Assembly: GCA_964533865.1 (NCBI GenBank)
Contig: CAZHRC010000007.1
Span: 30,493 to 94,492 of the forward strand
Reading direction: 5' to 3'
Source of the DNA: CAZHRC01 sp964533865
GTDB lineage: Bacteria; Bacillota; Clostridia; Tissierellales; Peptoniphilaceae
DNA length: 64,000 bases
Shown piece by piece: positions 25,167-33,365 of the stretch. The number at the start of each line of letters is the position of its first letter. The stretch's first letter is position 1. Made by a program: the position numbers and the translations under genes. The notes beneath the pieces are model-generated. The model saw only the letters and a program-made list of their open reading frames with translations, did not search any database and was not told the DNA's origin.

Positions 25167-26987
25167 ATGTACATTTGGTTATTGTTCGTTTTAAAATCTG
25201 TACTCTTCTTTAAGCTCTCGAAGGTGCGACACACCTATCGGGTCGTATTAGCTTTCGATGGTGCGGTGTGGTTGTCGATTTACGGTGGCCTTTTCATGGG
25301 GATGTCTGCCCAAAGTGCGCATCTCCTGTGGATAATTCTCTACACTTTCGGATCAGTGCTCATGTTTGTCGATGTCATCTATTTTGGTTACTTCAACGAG
25401 TGGGTTTCGGTGCACATGATAAAAAGCGCAGGGCTTGCCATGTCAGTTCTCGATAGCGTGAAGGAACTCATGACCTTTAAACGATTGGTATTCCTTTTGG
25501 ATCTGCCTATCCTTTGGGTGCTCTACAGGCGATGGGAGACTGGGGGGAGTGTTGATGATTATCGGATTGTCCTTACCGGAGTGGGAGTGGCAGCGATCGT
25601 TATCCTTTTAGCGGATTCGAAACGTCGGAAAGCCATCTCGCGTCAGAGTTTCATCGGTTTTCACTGTAAAGACATCTATCGCGCGATGACAGGCCCTATG
25701 GTGCCGTTTGATCGAGAAGAGGGTGACGAACTTGCCGAAGCCGTCATTCGTCGCTCTCAGACCCCAAAAAACCCCTACACAGCCAATGCTAAAGGCAAGA
25801 ATGTCCTCCTGATCCAAGTGGAGTCGCTACAAAATTTTTGTATCGGTAAAACGTATAACGGCGTCGAACTGACACCAAATCTCAATCGCTTTGTCCATGC
25901 CCAAGGGTCGGTGTATTTTGACCATTTCTACCAAGTTCTCGGCCACGGAAACACTTCTGATGCGGAGTTTGTCTCTCAAAACTCCCTCTACCCTTCGGTT
26001 AGAGAAGCTAGTTGCTTTCGGTACGGCAAAGTGGATTTTGTCGGATTACCTTCTATTTTGAAAAAGGCGGGTTATGCCACTTATGCTTATCACGGCTTTG
26101 ATGGCGCTTTTTACGATCGAAACACTTTATTTGCCGCTGAAGGCTTTGATCGGTTTGTGGCTGGTGCGGATTACAGAGAGGGAAAAAAGGTGGGTATGGG
26201 GCTAAACGATGGAGATTTTTACGCTCAAACTGTGAATTATCTTCAAAGGTTGAAGGACGAAAAAAGCCCGTTCTACGCATTGGTGATCTCCCTGTCGAGC
26301 CACCATCCTTTCCTGATGCCAAAGGAACTACAGAAAGTCCCGTTGCTACCCGAGGACGAAGGCACGTTGTTGGGTCGCTACATTAACGCTATTCACTACG
26401 CCGATGCGATGTTGGGCAAATTTTTAGATGACCTGAAAACCAAGGGCATTCTCGACAACGCGATTGTCGCTATCCATGGCGACCATTATGGCGTCTCCAA
26501 TGTTTTAGAAGAGAATCGCCAGTCGATGGAACGTTTTTTGAACCGACCTTACACCTATGAGGCTATGTTAAATGTCCCGTTGATCCTCAACCTAGGGGAA
26601 GATGTTCCAGCGGTCGTCGATCACACCACGGGGAGTTTCCTCGATATCATGCCGACGTTGCTCAATTTGCTTGGCCTTGAGAATAGTGATGGGATTATGT
26701 TTGGAACGGATCTTTTTTCTGAAGCCCATCGCCAAATCGTCCCACAACAAACCTATATGCGCAGAGGATCTTTTATTTCGGACGAGGTTCTTTTCGATTT
26801 TTCATGGGATGGCATCGTCGAAAACAGCACTGCTCAAGAGCGCCATACTCAAAAAATCATCGATCCCACACCGTATTTTCATCTGAGCGGCGAGATCGTA
26901 GCAGAAATCCAACTCAATGATTGGCTATTAGATCACAATAAAATAAGAAGAAAGAGGGGGAGGGGCGTGACAAAGGACGCTAAGTAA
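25167..26987 (+). CDS. LtaS-like sulfatase-domain membrane phosphotransferase
   Basis: The 606-residue protein has five predicted transmembrane helices in residues 1-150 and an extracellular sulfatase-fold domain beginning near 208 (NVLLIQVESLQNF, metal Glu). The nucleophilic Thr region reads LGHGNTSDAEF, and AIHGDHYG supplies late metal ligands. This architecture is that of lipoteichoic acid synthase and related glycerol-phosphate transferases acting on phosphatidylglycerol. Which polymer it makes is not decidable here. Its 3' neighbour is a short repeat-rich gap and a strong terminator. Confidence 0.88.
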   Translation: MYIWLLFVLKSVLFFKLSKVRHTYRVVLAFDGAVWLSIYGGLFMGMSAQSAHLLWIILYTFGSVLMFVDVIYFGYFNEWVSVHMIKSAGLAMSVLDSVKELMTFKRLVFLLDLPILWVLYRRWETGGSVDDYRIVLTGVGVAAIVILLADSKRRKAISRQSFIGFHCKDIYRAMTGPMVPFDREEGDELAEAVIRRSQTPKNPYTANAKGKNVLLIQVESLQNFCIGKTYNGVELTPNLNRFVHAQGSVYFDHFYQVLGHGNTSDAEFVSQNSLYPSVREASCFRYGKVDFVGLPSILKKAGYATYAYHGFDGAFYDRNTLFAAEGFDRFVAGADYREGKKVGMGLNDGDFYAQTVNYLQRLKDEKSPFYALVISLSSHHPFLMPKELQKVPLLPEDEGTLLGRYINAIHYADAMLGKFLDDLKTKGILDNAIVAIHGDHYGVSNVLEENRQSMERFLNRPYTYEAMLNVPLILNLGEDVPAVVDHTTGSFLDIMPTLLNLLGLENSDGIMFGTDLFSEAHRQIVPQQTYMRRGSFISDEVLFDFSWDGIVENSTAQERHTQKIIDPTPYFHLSGEIVAEIQLNDWLLDHNKIRRKRGRGVTKDAK

Positions 26988-27198
26988 AGCGTGTTGCGTA
27001 GGTGAAGTATGCCCTATGGGCGTGTGAAGTATCTGCACTTCGTTTGACGTGAAGTGCGCTTTCGGCACGTGAAGGCCAAGAAAATAAGGTCAAGAACACG
27101 GAGGACGTTAGGGTCAAGGTCAATAGATTCGCCGCCCAAAGGGTGACGTCTGTCAGCACCATTGACGATGTGACCGCTCTACAAAATGGGTGCAAATA
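26988..27198. other. Non-coding gap with GTGAAG motifs and a hairpin
   Basis: No gene seen. The motif GTGAAG recurs at about 27001, 27025, 27050 and 27070, and TGCACTTCG/CGTGAAGTGC (27031-27057) forms a hairpin. GGTCAAG appears at about 27089 and 27113, the same short word that fills the repeat island at 40.7-41.2 kb. Confidence 0.45.
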
Positions 27199-27238
27199 AG
27201 CAAACAGCCGTTTCCCAGGAGAAACGGCTGTTTGCTCT
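27199..27238. terminator. Strong bidirectional terminator (LtaS-like gene / ABC permease)
   Basis: A 16-bp perfect stem: AGCAAACAGCCGTTTC (27199-27214) and GAAACGGCTGTTTGCT (27221-27236), 6-base loop, then T on the plus strand. It separates convergent genes. Confidence 0.85.
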
Positions 27239-27239
27239 T

Positions 27240-30200
27240 TTATTCGGTTCCTTTCAGCGCTTCGACCATGTCGATTCGATTTAATCGTCGGTGCATGATG
27301 ATCATGACGACGACGGAGAAGGCCATGGTGATGGCGGCCGAGAGGAAGTAGTTGTAGAGATGAACTCTTGGATCCATCATGACGCTGGCTGGGGCTAGGG
27401 TGGTGGTGATTCCGGTGTGGAGGATGTGGCCTAAGCCGTAGCCGATGAAGATGCCGATGAAGGTTAAGAGCAGGGTTTCACGATAAACGTATGCGGTGAC
27501 CTCTTTGGGGTAAAAACCTAGAACTTTGATAGTAGACAGTTCCCGTATTCGTTCAGAGACGTTGATATTGGTGAGGTTGTACAATACGACGATGGCAAGG
27601 GCTGAGCTAGCTAGGATGATAACCAAGACGATGACGTTTAAACTCTCGATGAGATCGTCTAGAGCGCTCATCATACCTGAGGTCGCGGAGGTGTATTGTA
27701 CGGCTTTGTTGAGGAGAAGGTCTTGGATGAAACGGGAGACGTAGGTGCTGGATCGGTCGGTGAGTTTGAGGTAGTCGCTGTTTGGGATGGGCTGGCTGCC
27801 AAAGAGGGCAGTATAGGCATCCTTCGATAACACCACCATGTGCCCGGCGTAGTATTCCATGATGCCTGTGATCTTCACATCGTGGAGGCGGTTGTCTGCG
27901 TCTTCAAAGGTGAGGACGTCACCGATTTTTAATCCGAGTATCCAGCTGAGTTTTTCGGAGATCAGCGCTCCATCGGATGTGGGCGAGATGGTTTGATCGC
28001 TTTTGCGGTCTCGCAAGGTGACAAAGTCGGAGAATTTCTCCAAGTTTTCAGGCGTCACCACTGAAATAGCTTGGTCCGGGCTGTCTTTCAAGTGAACTTT
28101 TGCTTGTTCCATGGTGACTCGCGTGCTGTCTTTAACTCTCTCGTCGGTGGTGAGTCTAGTGTTGTAGGCGGCGAGGTCGTCTTCGTCAGCGTTCGGATCG
28201 TAGATTGCCATCAGGTCGTAGTGGGCGATTTCTTCAAATTGCATGGTCAAAATGCCTTCTACACTGTCTTTTATGCCAAATCCCATAAAGATCAAGCCCA
28301 TACAACCGGCTACGCCGATGATGGTCATCAACATGCGCTTTTTGTACCTGAAAATGTTGCGAGCAGTGATTTTGGCGAGAAAGCTCATGCGGCTCCATAG
28401 GAAGCCAATGCGTTCCATGGCGATGCGGTTGCCGTTTTTCGGTGATTTTGGACGCATGAGTTGGGCAGCGTTGTTTTTCAAAGAGGAACGAGTGGATTGA
28501 ACAGCAGCTAATGCGGTGCACCCTAGGCTGAGAACCAGCGCAATTCCGATAAAAAGTGGATAGGGCCGGATGATGCCGTTTTTAAAAAATAAGGTTCCTG
28601 CGCTGTAGGCATCGTAGATCACGGTGAGGAAGAAGAGATTTCCGAGGAGGGACCCTATGATCCAACCCACTGTGCCTGAGATAAGCCCGTAAACGAGAAA
28701 TTTTCGGATGATCTTGACATTGTCGTAGCCGAGAGCTTTTAGCGTGCCGATTTGCGTCCGTTGTTCATCGACCATACGAGTCATCGTGGTCAAGCAGACT
28801 AAAAGGGCAATGAGATAGAAGAACCCTGGAAAGATGAGCGCTAAAACGTCCATGCGACGACTGTTATCCACATATTCAAAGGCGTCGTAGTCGTCAAATG
28901 GGGTACCGATGTCGTAATTTGGAAATTTTAATGTGGTCAGTCGCTTTTGGGCTTTTTCGATTTCTTTTTCTGCGTCGGCGATGTCTTCTTGTGCTGTGAG
29001 TTCTTCTTCACGGAAGGTGTTGACGCCGTCGCGATACTCGGCTTCGCCATCGATGAGTTTTTGATAAGCGTCTTTTAACTCGCTTTCGCCCTTTTCCCGC
29101 TCTTCGGCAAGAGTGCGTTTGCCCTTCTCCAAGTCGAGGAGGCCGCTGTCGTACTTGGCTTGGCCGTCGGTTAGCTCATTCAGTGCTTTGTCGAGAGCTT
29201 CTTGGCCTGTTTGTCGCTCTTTTTCAAGGGTAGCTCTGCCACTGGCGAGATCTTTTACGCCGTTGTCGTACTTGGTTTGGCCATCATCGATTTCTTTTTT
29301 TGCATCGGCCAGTTTTTTTGCTCCATCGGCTTTTTCTGCTTCAAATGTTTTGAGGCCGTCGTTGTATTTGAGAAGGCCTTCGTCGTATTCTTTTTGACCG
29401 CTTTCGAGGGCTTTTAGGCTGTCGGCGAGTTTCTGTGCACCGCTTGCCTCCTCAATGGCTAGGGTTTTCTTGCCCTGTTCGAGAGTGCTCACCCCTTCAT
29501 GATAGGCGATCCAGCCCTCTTTTATCGTCTGTTCGTTGGCGGCAATTTCTTTCTCACCATCGGCGAGAGCGGCAAATCCTGCATTGATCTCAGCCATGCC
29601 TTTATCGTAGGCGGCTTTTTGGGCGTAAAAAGCGTCAGCACCCACTTGAAAAGCGGCTTTTTGCTCATTTAAGGCTGCTTGCTGCTTATCGATTTCAGAT
29701 TGACCTGTAGCGATGGTTGCCAATCCTGCTTCGATTGCGGGAAGATTGGCTTCAAGAGCGGTTCGTTTTTCGATGAGGCTATTTTTCTCAGAGGTCAGGC
29801 CATTTTTTTGTATAACGAGCTCGGCGATTTGTGCGTCGATGGTGGGAATATCCGCGCCGGGAGCACCTTTAGAGGCCTCTAAACCCGCTATGGCGCTTTC
29901 GATACCTGCGATCCCTTGATCGATGGCGGTTATGCCAGAGGCGATTTGAGCAAGTCCCTCGTCAATTTCTTTTTTGTTCGCGAGAAGACCTTGTTTATTG
30001 TTTGTGAGCTCTGCCTGTCCGGCATCGATTTGGGCTTGACCCGCACTGAGTGCGGCTTCACCGGCTTCGATTTGAGCTTGGGCTTCTTTCAGAGGGCCTT
30101 CGCCGGCTTGAAGTTCCTGAAATCCACTGTCGAGTCGTTGTTGGGCAAGTTGAAGATCGATTTTGCCTTGGGCGATTTGGGCTTCGCCGCTTTGAAGTTT

Positions 30201-31523
30201 TGCCTGTGAGGCAGCCAGTTGATTTTCTCCGTCGACGATGTCGCTTTTTGCTTTGGCGATTTCCGAGTGATAGGTTGTTACCCCGTCATCGTATTTGGCG
30301 CGTCCGTCGTCCAGTTCCTTTTTTGCGTCGTCAAGTTTGGTTTTTGATTCGTCGATGGTTTTTTGGGCTGAGGCGATTTCATCGTTGAAGGTTTTGAGTC
30401 CATCAGCGTACTTTGTCTTCCCGTCGTCTAACGCAACTTTAGCATCGGCAAGATCTCGTTCGCCTTTTTGAAGGTCTCGTTCCCCTTTGGCGATCTCCTC
30501 TTTAAAGGTTGTTACGCCTTTTTCGTAGTCGATCCGTCCGCTGTCGAGCTTTTCTTTGGCGTCGGTTAATTCTCTTTCTCCGTCGGCTATGTCATTTTTG
30601 GCTTTTTGGATTTCATCTTCAAAGGTCTTTTTGCCTTCTTCGTAGTCTGCGTAGCCTTTGTTGAGTTCTTTACGCGCGTCGAGGAGTTTTTCTTTCGCCT
30701 CTTCGAGTTCTTTTTTTCCGTCGTCGATTTTTTTGCGCGCATCGTCAATTTCCGTATTCGCTTCGGTTTTTAGGTCGTGCAGGCGGATGCCTGGTCGATT
30801 TTCAAAGGCGGCGATCACTTTTTCTTTGTGCGCTGCGGAAAATTCGTCGTAGGCTTTTGACGAATGGTCGTAGGTTTCGGAACCGTTGAATCGCAAGTTG
30901 ACGTAGGTGGCTTTTTCCTTTTCAAAGACGGTCTCAATGACAAAACCATAACCGTCCAAAGATCCATCGCCTCGTTGAGAGGTACCGTAGCTGCGGCTGT
31001 TTAAGTATTTTGGACTCGTTGCAAAACCGGTGATCGTGAATTGGTACCGGTTGAGAGAGTCTGTATCGGCAGGTTCGATCAATGCGATGGTGTCGCCGAC
31101 GGCCACGCCTTTTTCTTTGAAGGACGGGTTGAGGGCGATTTCATCTGCTGTGTTGGGCAATCGCCCTTCTACGGCTTTTGGAATGGAGACTTCCGTAGAG
31201 AAGGATTCTAGGCGCACCAAGGTGTTTTCGTCGCCAACGTAGAGGTCGGTGGTATAGATGACACTAGACTGAGCGACGTCGGCTAGGGTGTCCAAGATCT
31301 GTCGGTCTTCTCGTTCCAGTCCCAACACCGAGGTGATCTGCACATCGTATTGTCGTTGATCTCGAGCGTAAGTATCGTAGGTGAGGCGCATGGTGGGGCC
31401 AGTGGTGGTCAGTCCCACAAAAATTGAGGCTCCTAGTGCGATCATGACGAGAATCGACAAAAACCTCGAGGTGGATTTGAGAATTTCACGTTTAATATCG
31501 GTGTTTAGCGCTGATTTTTTCAT
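27240..31523 (-). CDS. Giant FtsX-type ABC transporter permease with repeat-built coiled coil
   Basis: The 1427-residue protein has a transmembrane helix at about 20-42, an extracellular MacB-like segment to about 235, a very long coiled coil to about 870, a FtsX permease domain with three or four helices at about 888-1010 (LIFPGFFYLIALLVCLTTMTRM), a further extracellular domain, and a second FtsX domain at about 1290-1410. The coiled coil is made of 39-residue repeats of the type DGxxxYxxGxxTF; early and late sets are joined by an Ala/Gln-rich middle, suggesting an antiparallel hairpin. It pairs with the ATPase gene 4 bp upstream. Related transporters export peptides or lipids or drive cell-wall hydrolases; substrate unknown. 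Normal family members are about 800-1150 residues. Confidence 0.85.
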   Translation of the reverse strand: MKKSALNTDIKREILKSTSRFLSILVMIALGASIFVGLTTTGPTMRLTYDTYARDQRQYDVQITSVLGLEREDRQILDTLADVAQSSVIYTTDLYVGDENTLVRLESFSTEVSIPKAVEGRLPNTADEIALNPSFKEKGVAVGDTIALIEPADTDSLNRYQFTITGFATSPKYLNSRSYGTSQRGDGSLDGYGFVIETVFEKEKATYVNLRFNGSETYDHSSKAYDEFSAAHKEKVIAAFENRPGIRLHDLKTEANTEIDDARKKIDDGKKELEEAKEKLLDARKELNKGYADYEEGKKTFEDEIQKAKNDIADGERELTDAKEKLDSGRIDYEKGVTTFKEEIAKGERDLQKGERDLADAKVALDDGKTKYADGLKTFNDEIASAQKTIDESKTKLDDAKKELDDGRAKYDDGVTTYHSEIAKAKSDIVDGENQLAASQAKLQSGEAQIAQGKIDLQLAQQRLDSGFQELQAGEGPLKEAQAQIEAGEAALSAGQAQIDAGQAELTNNKQGLLANKKEIDEGLAQIASGITAIDQGIAGIESAIAGLEASKGAPGADIPTIDAQIAELVIQKNGLTSEKNSLIEKRTALEANLPAIEAGLATIATGQSEIDKQQAALNEQKAAFQVGADAFYAQKAAYDKGMAEINAGFAALADGEKEIAANEQTIKEGWIAYHEGVSTLEQGKKTLAIEEASGAQKLADSLKALESGQKEYDEGLLKYNDGLKTFEAEKADGAKKLADAKKEIDDGQTKYDNGVKDLASGRATLEKERQTGQEALDKALNELTDGQAKYDSGLLDLEKGKRTLAEEREKGESELKDAYQKLIDGEAEYRDGVNTFREEELTAQEDIADAEKEIEKAQKRLTTLKFPNYDIGTPFDDYDAFEYVDNSRRMDVLALIFPGFFYLIALLVCLTTMTRMVDEQRTQIGTLKALGYDNVKIIRKFLVYGLISGTVGWIIGSLLGNLFFLTVIYDAYSAGTLFFKNGIIRPYPLFIGIALVLSLGCTALAAVQSTRSSLKNNAAQLMRPKSPKNGNRIAMERIGFLWSRMSFLAKITARNIFRYKKRMLMTIIGVAGCMGLIFMGFGIKDSVEGILTMQFEEIAHYDLMAIYDPNADEDDLAAYNTRLTTDERVKDSTRVTMEQAKVHLKDSPDQAISVVTPENLEKFSDFVTLRDRKSDQTISPTSDGALISEKLSWILGLKIGDVLTFEDADNRLHDVKITGIMEYYAGHMVVLSKDAYTALFGSQPIPNSDYLKLTDRSSTYVSRFIQDLLLNKAVQYTSATSGMMSALDDLIESLNVIVLVIILASSALAIVVLYNLTNINVSERIRELSTIKVLGFYPKEVTAYVYRETLLLTFIGIFIGYGLGHILHTGITTTLAPASVMMDPRVHLYNYFLSAAITMAFSVVVMIIMHRRLNRIDMVEALKGTE
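28913..30773 (-). repeat. Tandem 117-bp (39-codon) repeats inside the permease gene
   Basis: At least three consecutive 39-residue units occur in the N-terminal arm (ending EKGVTTF, ADGLKTF, DDGVTTY) and three or more in the C-terminal arm (ending LASGRATL, LEKGKRTL, then REEELTA). The middle third is a more degenerate Ala/Gln/Gly-rich coiled coil. Units have diverged, so this is an old in-frame expansion. Confidence 0.8.
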
Positions 31524-31527
31524 GGCT

Positions 31528-32229
31528 CTACCATTCTATGTCGTCGATGGAAACGGGATGCGGATTGGTGCGCATATGGCGAACTCTGGCGTCGTTGATT
31601 TCGATGACTCGGTCTGCGATTGGCGTAATCGCTTGGTTGTGTGTGATTACGATGGCGGTGGTGCCCATATCTCGACAGGTGTTTTGAAGGAGTTTCAAGA
31701 TTTGTTTTCCCGTTTGGTAATCCAAGGCGCCTGTGGGCTCATCGGCTAAAAGGAGCTTGGGTTTTTTTGCCAATGCTCTGGCGATGGCGACGCGTTGCTG
31801 TTCACCACCAGAGAGTTGGGCGGGAAAGTTGTTGAGACGATGGCCAAGGCCGACTTTTTCGAGGATTTCGACGGCGTTGTAAGCATCTGGTACGATTTGA
31901 GAAGCTAATTCAACGTTTTCCTTGGCGGTGAGGTTGGGTACCAGATTGTAAAATTGGAATACAAAACCGATGTCAAGTCTTCGGTAGGTGGTTAATTCCC
32001 GTTCGGTAAACTGCGCAATATCCGTGCCGTCGATGAGCACCTGGCCTTCGTCCGCTTGGTCCATTCCACCCAAGATATTGAGGACGGTGGATTTTCCAGC
32101 GCCAGAAGGGCCGACGATGATGGCGAACTCCCCTTGGGCGATCGAGAAGGTGATGCCGTTGTTGGCGACGATGACCGTGTCGCCCATTTTATATCGTTTA
32201 TAGCAATCTATGACTTCTACGTAGTTCAT
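31528..32229 (-). CDS. ABC transporter ATP-binding protein (LolD/MacB type)
   Basis: The 233-residue ATPase has Walker A GPSGAGKST, the signature LSGGEQQRVAIARAL, Walker B LLLADEPTGALD and switch His in VITHNQ. The ADEPTGALD form is typical of ATPases that pair with FtsX permeases, such as the giant permease starting 4 bp downstream. The start at 32229 follows AAAGGATGTG; the open frame extends upstream through the promoter. Expression probably begins at the promoter at 32254-32282 with an internal palindrome. Confidence 0.93.
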   Translation of the reverse strand: MNYVEVIDCYKRYKMGDTVIVANNGITFSIAQGEFAIIVGPSGAGKSTVLNILGGMDQADEGQVLIDGTDIAQFTERELTTYRRLDIGFVFQFYNLVPNLTAKENVELASQIVPDAYNAVEILEKVGLGHRLNNFPAQLSGGEQQRVAIARALAKKPKLLLADEPTGALDYQTGKQILKLLQNTCRDMGTTAIVITHNQAITPIADRVIEINDARVRHMRTNPHPVSIDDIEW

Positions 32230-32253
32230 AAGTGTCACATCCTTTTCATTTAA

Positions 32254-32282
32254 ATTATACCCTATGTATAGGTTTTTAATAA
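32254..32282 (-). promoter_or_regulatory. Promoter of the ABC ATPase/permease operon with palindromic operator
   Basis: On the minus strand TTATTA (32282-32277) and TATAAT (32259-32254) are 17 bp apart. The palindrome CCTATGTATAGG (32261-32272) fills most of the spacer, a typical place for a repressor. No regulator gene is adjacent. Confidence 0.6.
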
Positions 32283-32345
32283 GATGAGGAGAGGATTTCA
32301 AAAAACGTGGCGAAGGGAGTGCAAAAGTTATCAAAGCCCAAGACC

Positions 32346-32374
32346 TTGACAGACGAGCGGCTTACGAATAAAAT
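32346..32374 (+). promoter_or_regulatory. Promoter of the cysE T-box transcript
   Basis: TTGACA (32346-32351), 17-bp spacer, TAAAAT (32369-32374): near-consensus housekeeping promoter placing the RNA start near 32381, just before the T-box. Confidence 0.82.
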
Positions 32375-32380
32375 AGAATA

Positions 32381-32665
32381 GAGTAATGTTGTGATTTAAA
32401 CAGGAATTGCATCAATAAAAGCGCAGATAAGGTAGAGTACGTCGTGAAGGACTTTAGAGAGAAGGCGGGTGGTGAAAGCCTTTGTTGAGAGCGACGGAAG
32501 TGCACCTTGGAGCATAGACGCGAATTGAGTAGCGAATACAGGGTTGCCTGTTACAGCAAAGTAACCTCGATAGAGGTGTTTTTTGAGTGGGGATTTTCCC
32601 AAACAGAGTGGAACCGCGAAGCCTTCGTCTCTGTACGACTAGTCGTACCAAGACGGAGTTTTTTA
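32381..32665 (+). promoter_or_regulatory. T-box riboswitch, cysteine-type, upstream of cysE
   Basis: The leader has Stem I elements (AGAGAGAAGGCGGGTGGTGAAAGCC region at about 32455-32480), a specifier segment GGAAGTGCACC with Cys codon TGC at 32501-32503, and the T-box core CAGAGTGGAACCGCG at 32604-32618. The competing terminator pairs CTTCGTCT (32623-32630) with AGACGGAG (32651-32658), contains a perfect inner palindrome GTACGACTAGTCGTAC, and ends in T. Uncharged tRNA(Cys) should allow read-through into serine acetyltransferase. Confidence 0.9.
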
Positions 32666-32681
32666 TTTTAAGGAGTAAGAG

Positions 32682-33275
32682 ATGAAGGATCATTTGAAAA
32701 GCTGGGAGATGCCGTGGATGGATTACGTTGTGGAACTGGGTCGCACAGTCATGGACAAAGACCCAGCGGCAACGTCTTTGTTTGCAAGTATTTTTTTCAG
32801 CGCGGGGGTGCGCGCTCAGGCTTATCATTATTTGGCGTATAAAGCCTATCACAGAGGTTGGATGACGATGGCTTCTTGGCTAGGCTATCGGGCGAGGCGG
32901 ATCACGGGCATCGAGATCCATCCAGCGGCGACTCTGGGGCGTCGTGTGCTCATCGATCACGGCGCGGGACTTGTGATTGGTGCCACCGCCATCGTTGGCG
33001 ACGAGGTCACCTTGTATCATGGGGTCACTCTAGGTGGGAGAACGCTGGAAAAGGATGCTAAGCGCCACCCCACTATCGAAGACGGTGTCGTCGTCGGTGC
33101 AGGTGCTACAGTGCTCGGCAATATTACCATCGGGCGATGTGCCAAGGTCGGTGCCAATTCGGTGGTGTTAAAGGATGTTCCGGCTTATGCGACAGCGGTA
33201 GGAAGTCCAGCCGAGATTTTATTCACAAAAAAACGCTCAGAAACCCAGCCGCCTTGGGAGGATTACAGTATTTAA
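32682..33275 (+). CDS. cysE: Serine O-acetyltransferase
   Basis: The 197-residue left-handed beta-helix acyltransferase makes O-acetylserine from serine and acetyl-CoA, the precursor of cysteine. The signature GIEIHPAATLGRRVLIDHG, the segment GDEVTLYHGVTLGG with catalytic His/Asp and the hexapeptide stretch VGAGATVLGNITIG are clear. It is the short (about 200-residue) bacterial form. It is controlled by the upstream cysteine T-box; no cysK is adjacent. Confidence 0.96.
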   Translation: MKDHLKSWEMPWMDYVVELGRTVMDKDPAATSLFASIFFSAGVRAQAYHYLAYKAYHRGWMTMASWLGYRARRITGIEIHPAATLGRRVLIDHGAGLVIGATAIVGDEVTLYHGVTLGGRTLEKDAKRHPTIEDGVVVGAGATVLGNITIGRCAKVGANSVVLKDVPAYATAVGSPAEILFTKKRSETQPPWEDYSI

Positions 33276-33325
33276 TCGTTAGTTGGGAATTGTTTTGAAA
33301 ATAATCGGTTGAATACGGTGAATTT

Positions 33326-33334
33326 TGGTATAAT
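33326..33334 (+). promoter_or_regulatory. Extended -10 promoter of pyrG
   Basis: TGGTATAAT (33326-33334) is an extended -10; no well placed -35 is seen (TTGAAT at 33313 would give a 14-bp spacer). Confidence 0.5.
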
Positions 33335-33365
33335 GAATGTGATAGCGTACAGAGGAGGAAGTATA

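Noticed and set aside
29113..30388. Several plus-strand open frames of 64-112 codons opposite the permease repeats
   Set aside because: They mirror the repetitive coiled-coil gene on the minus strand; their Phe/Ser/Arg-rich composition is what the antisense of Glu/Lys/Asp-rich repeats gives, and none has a ribosome site or family motif.
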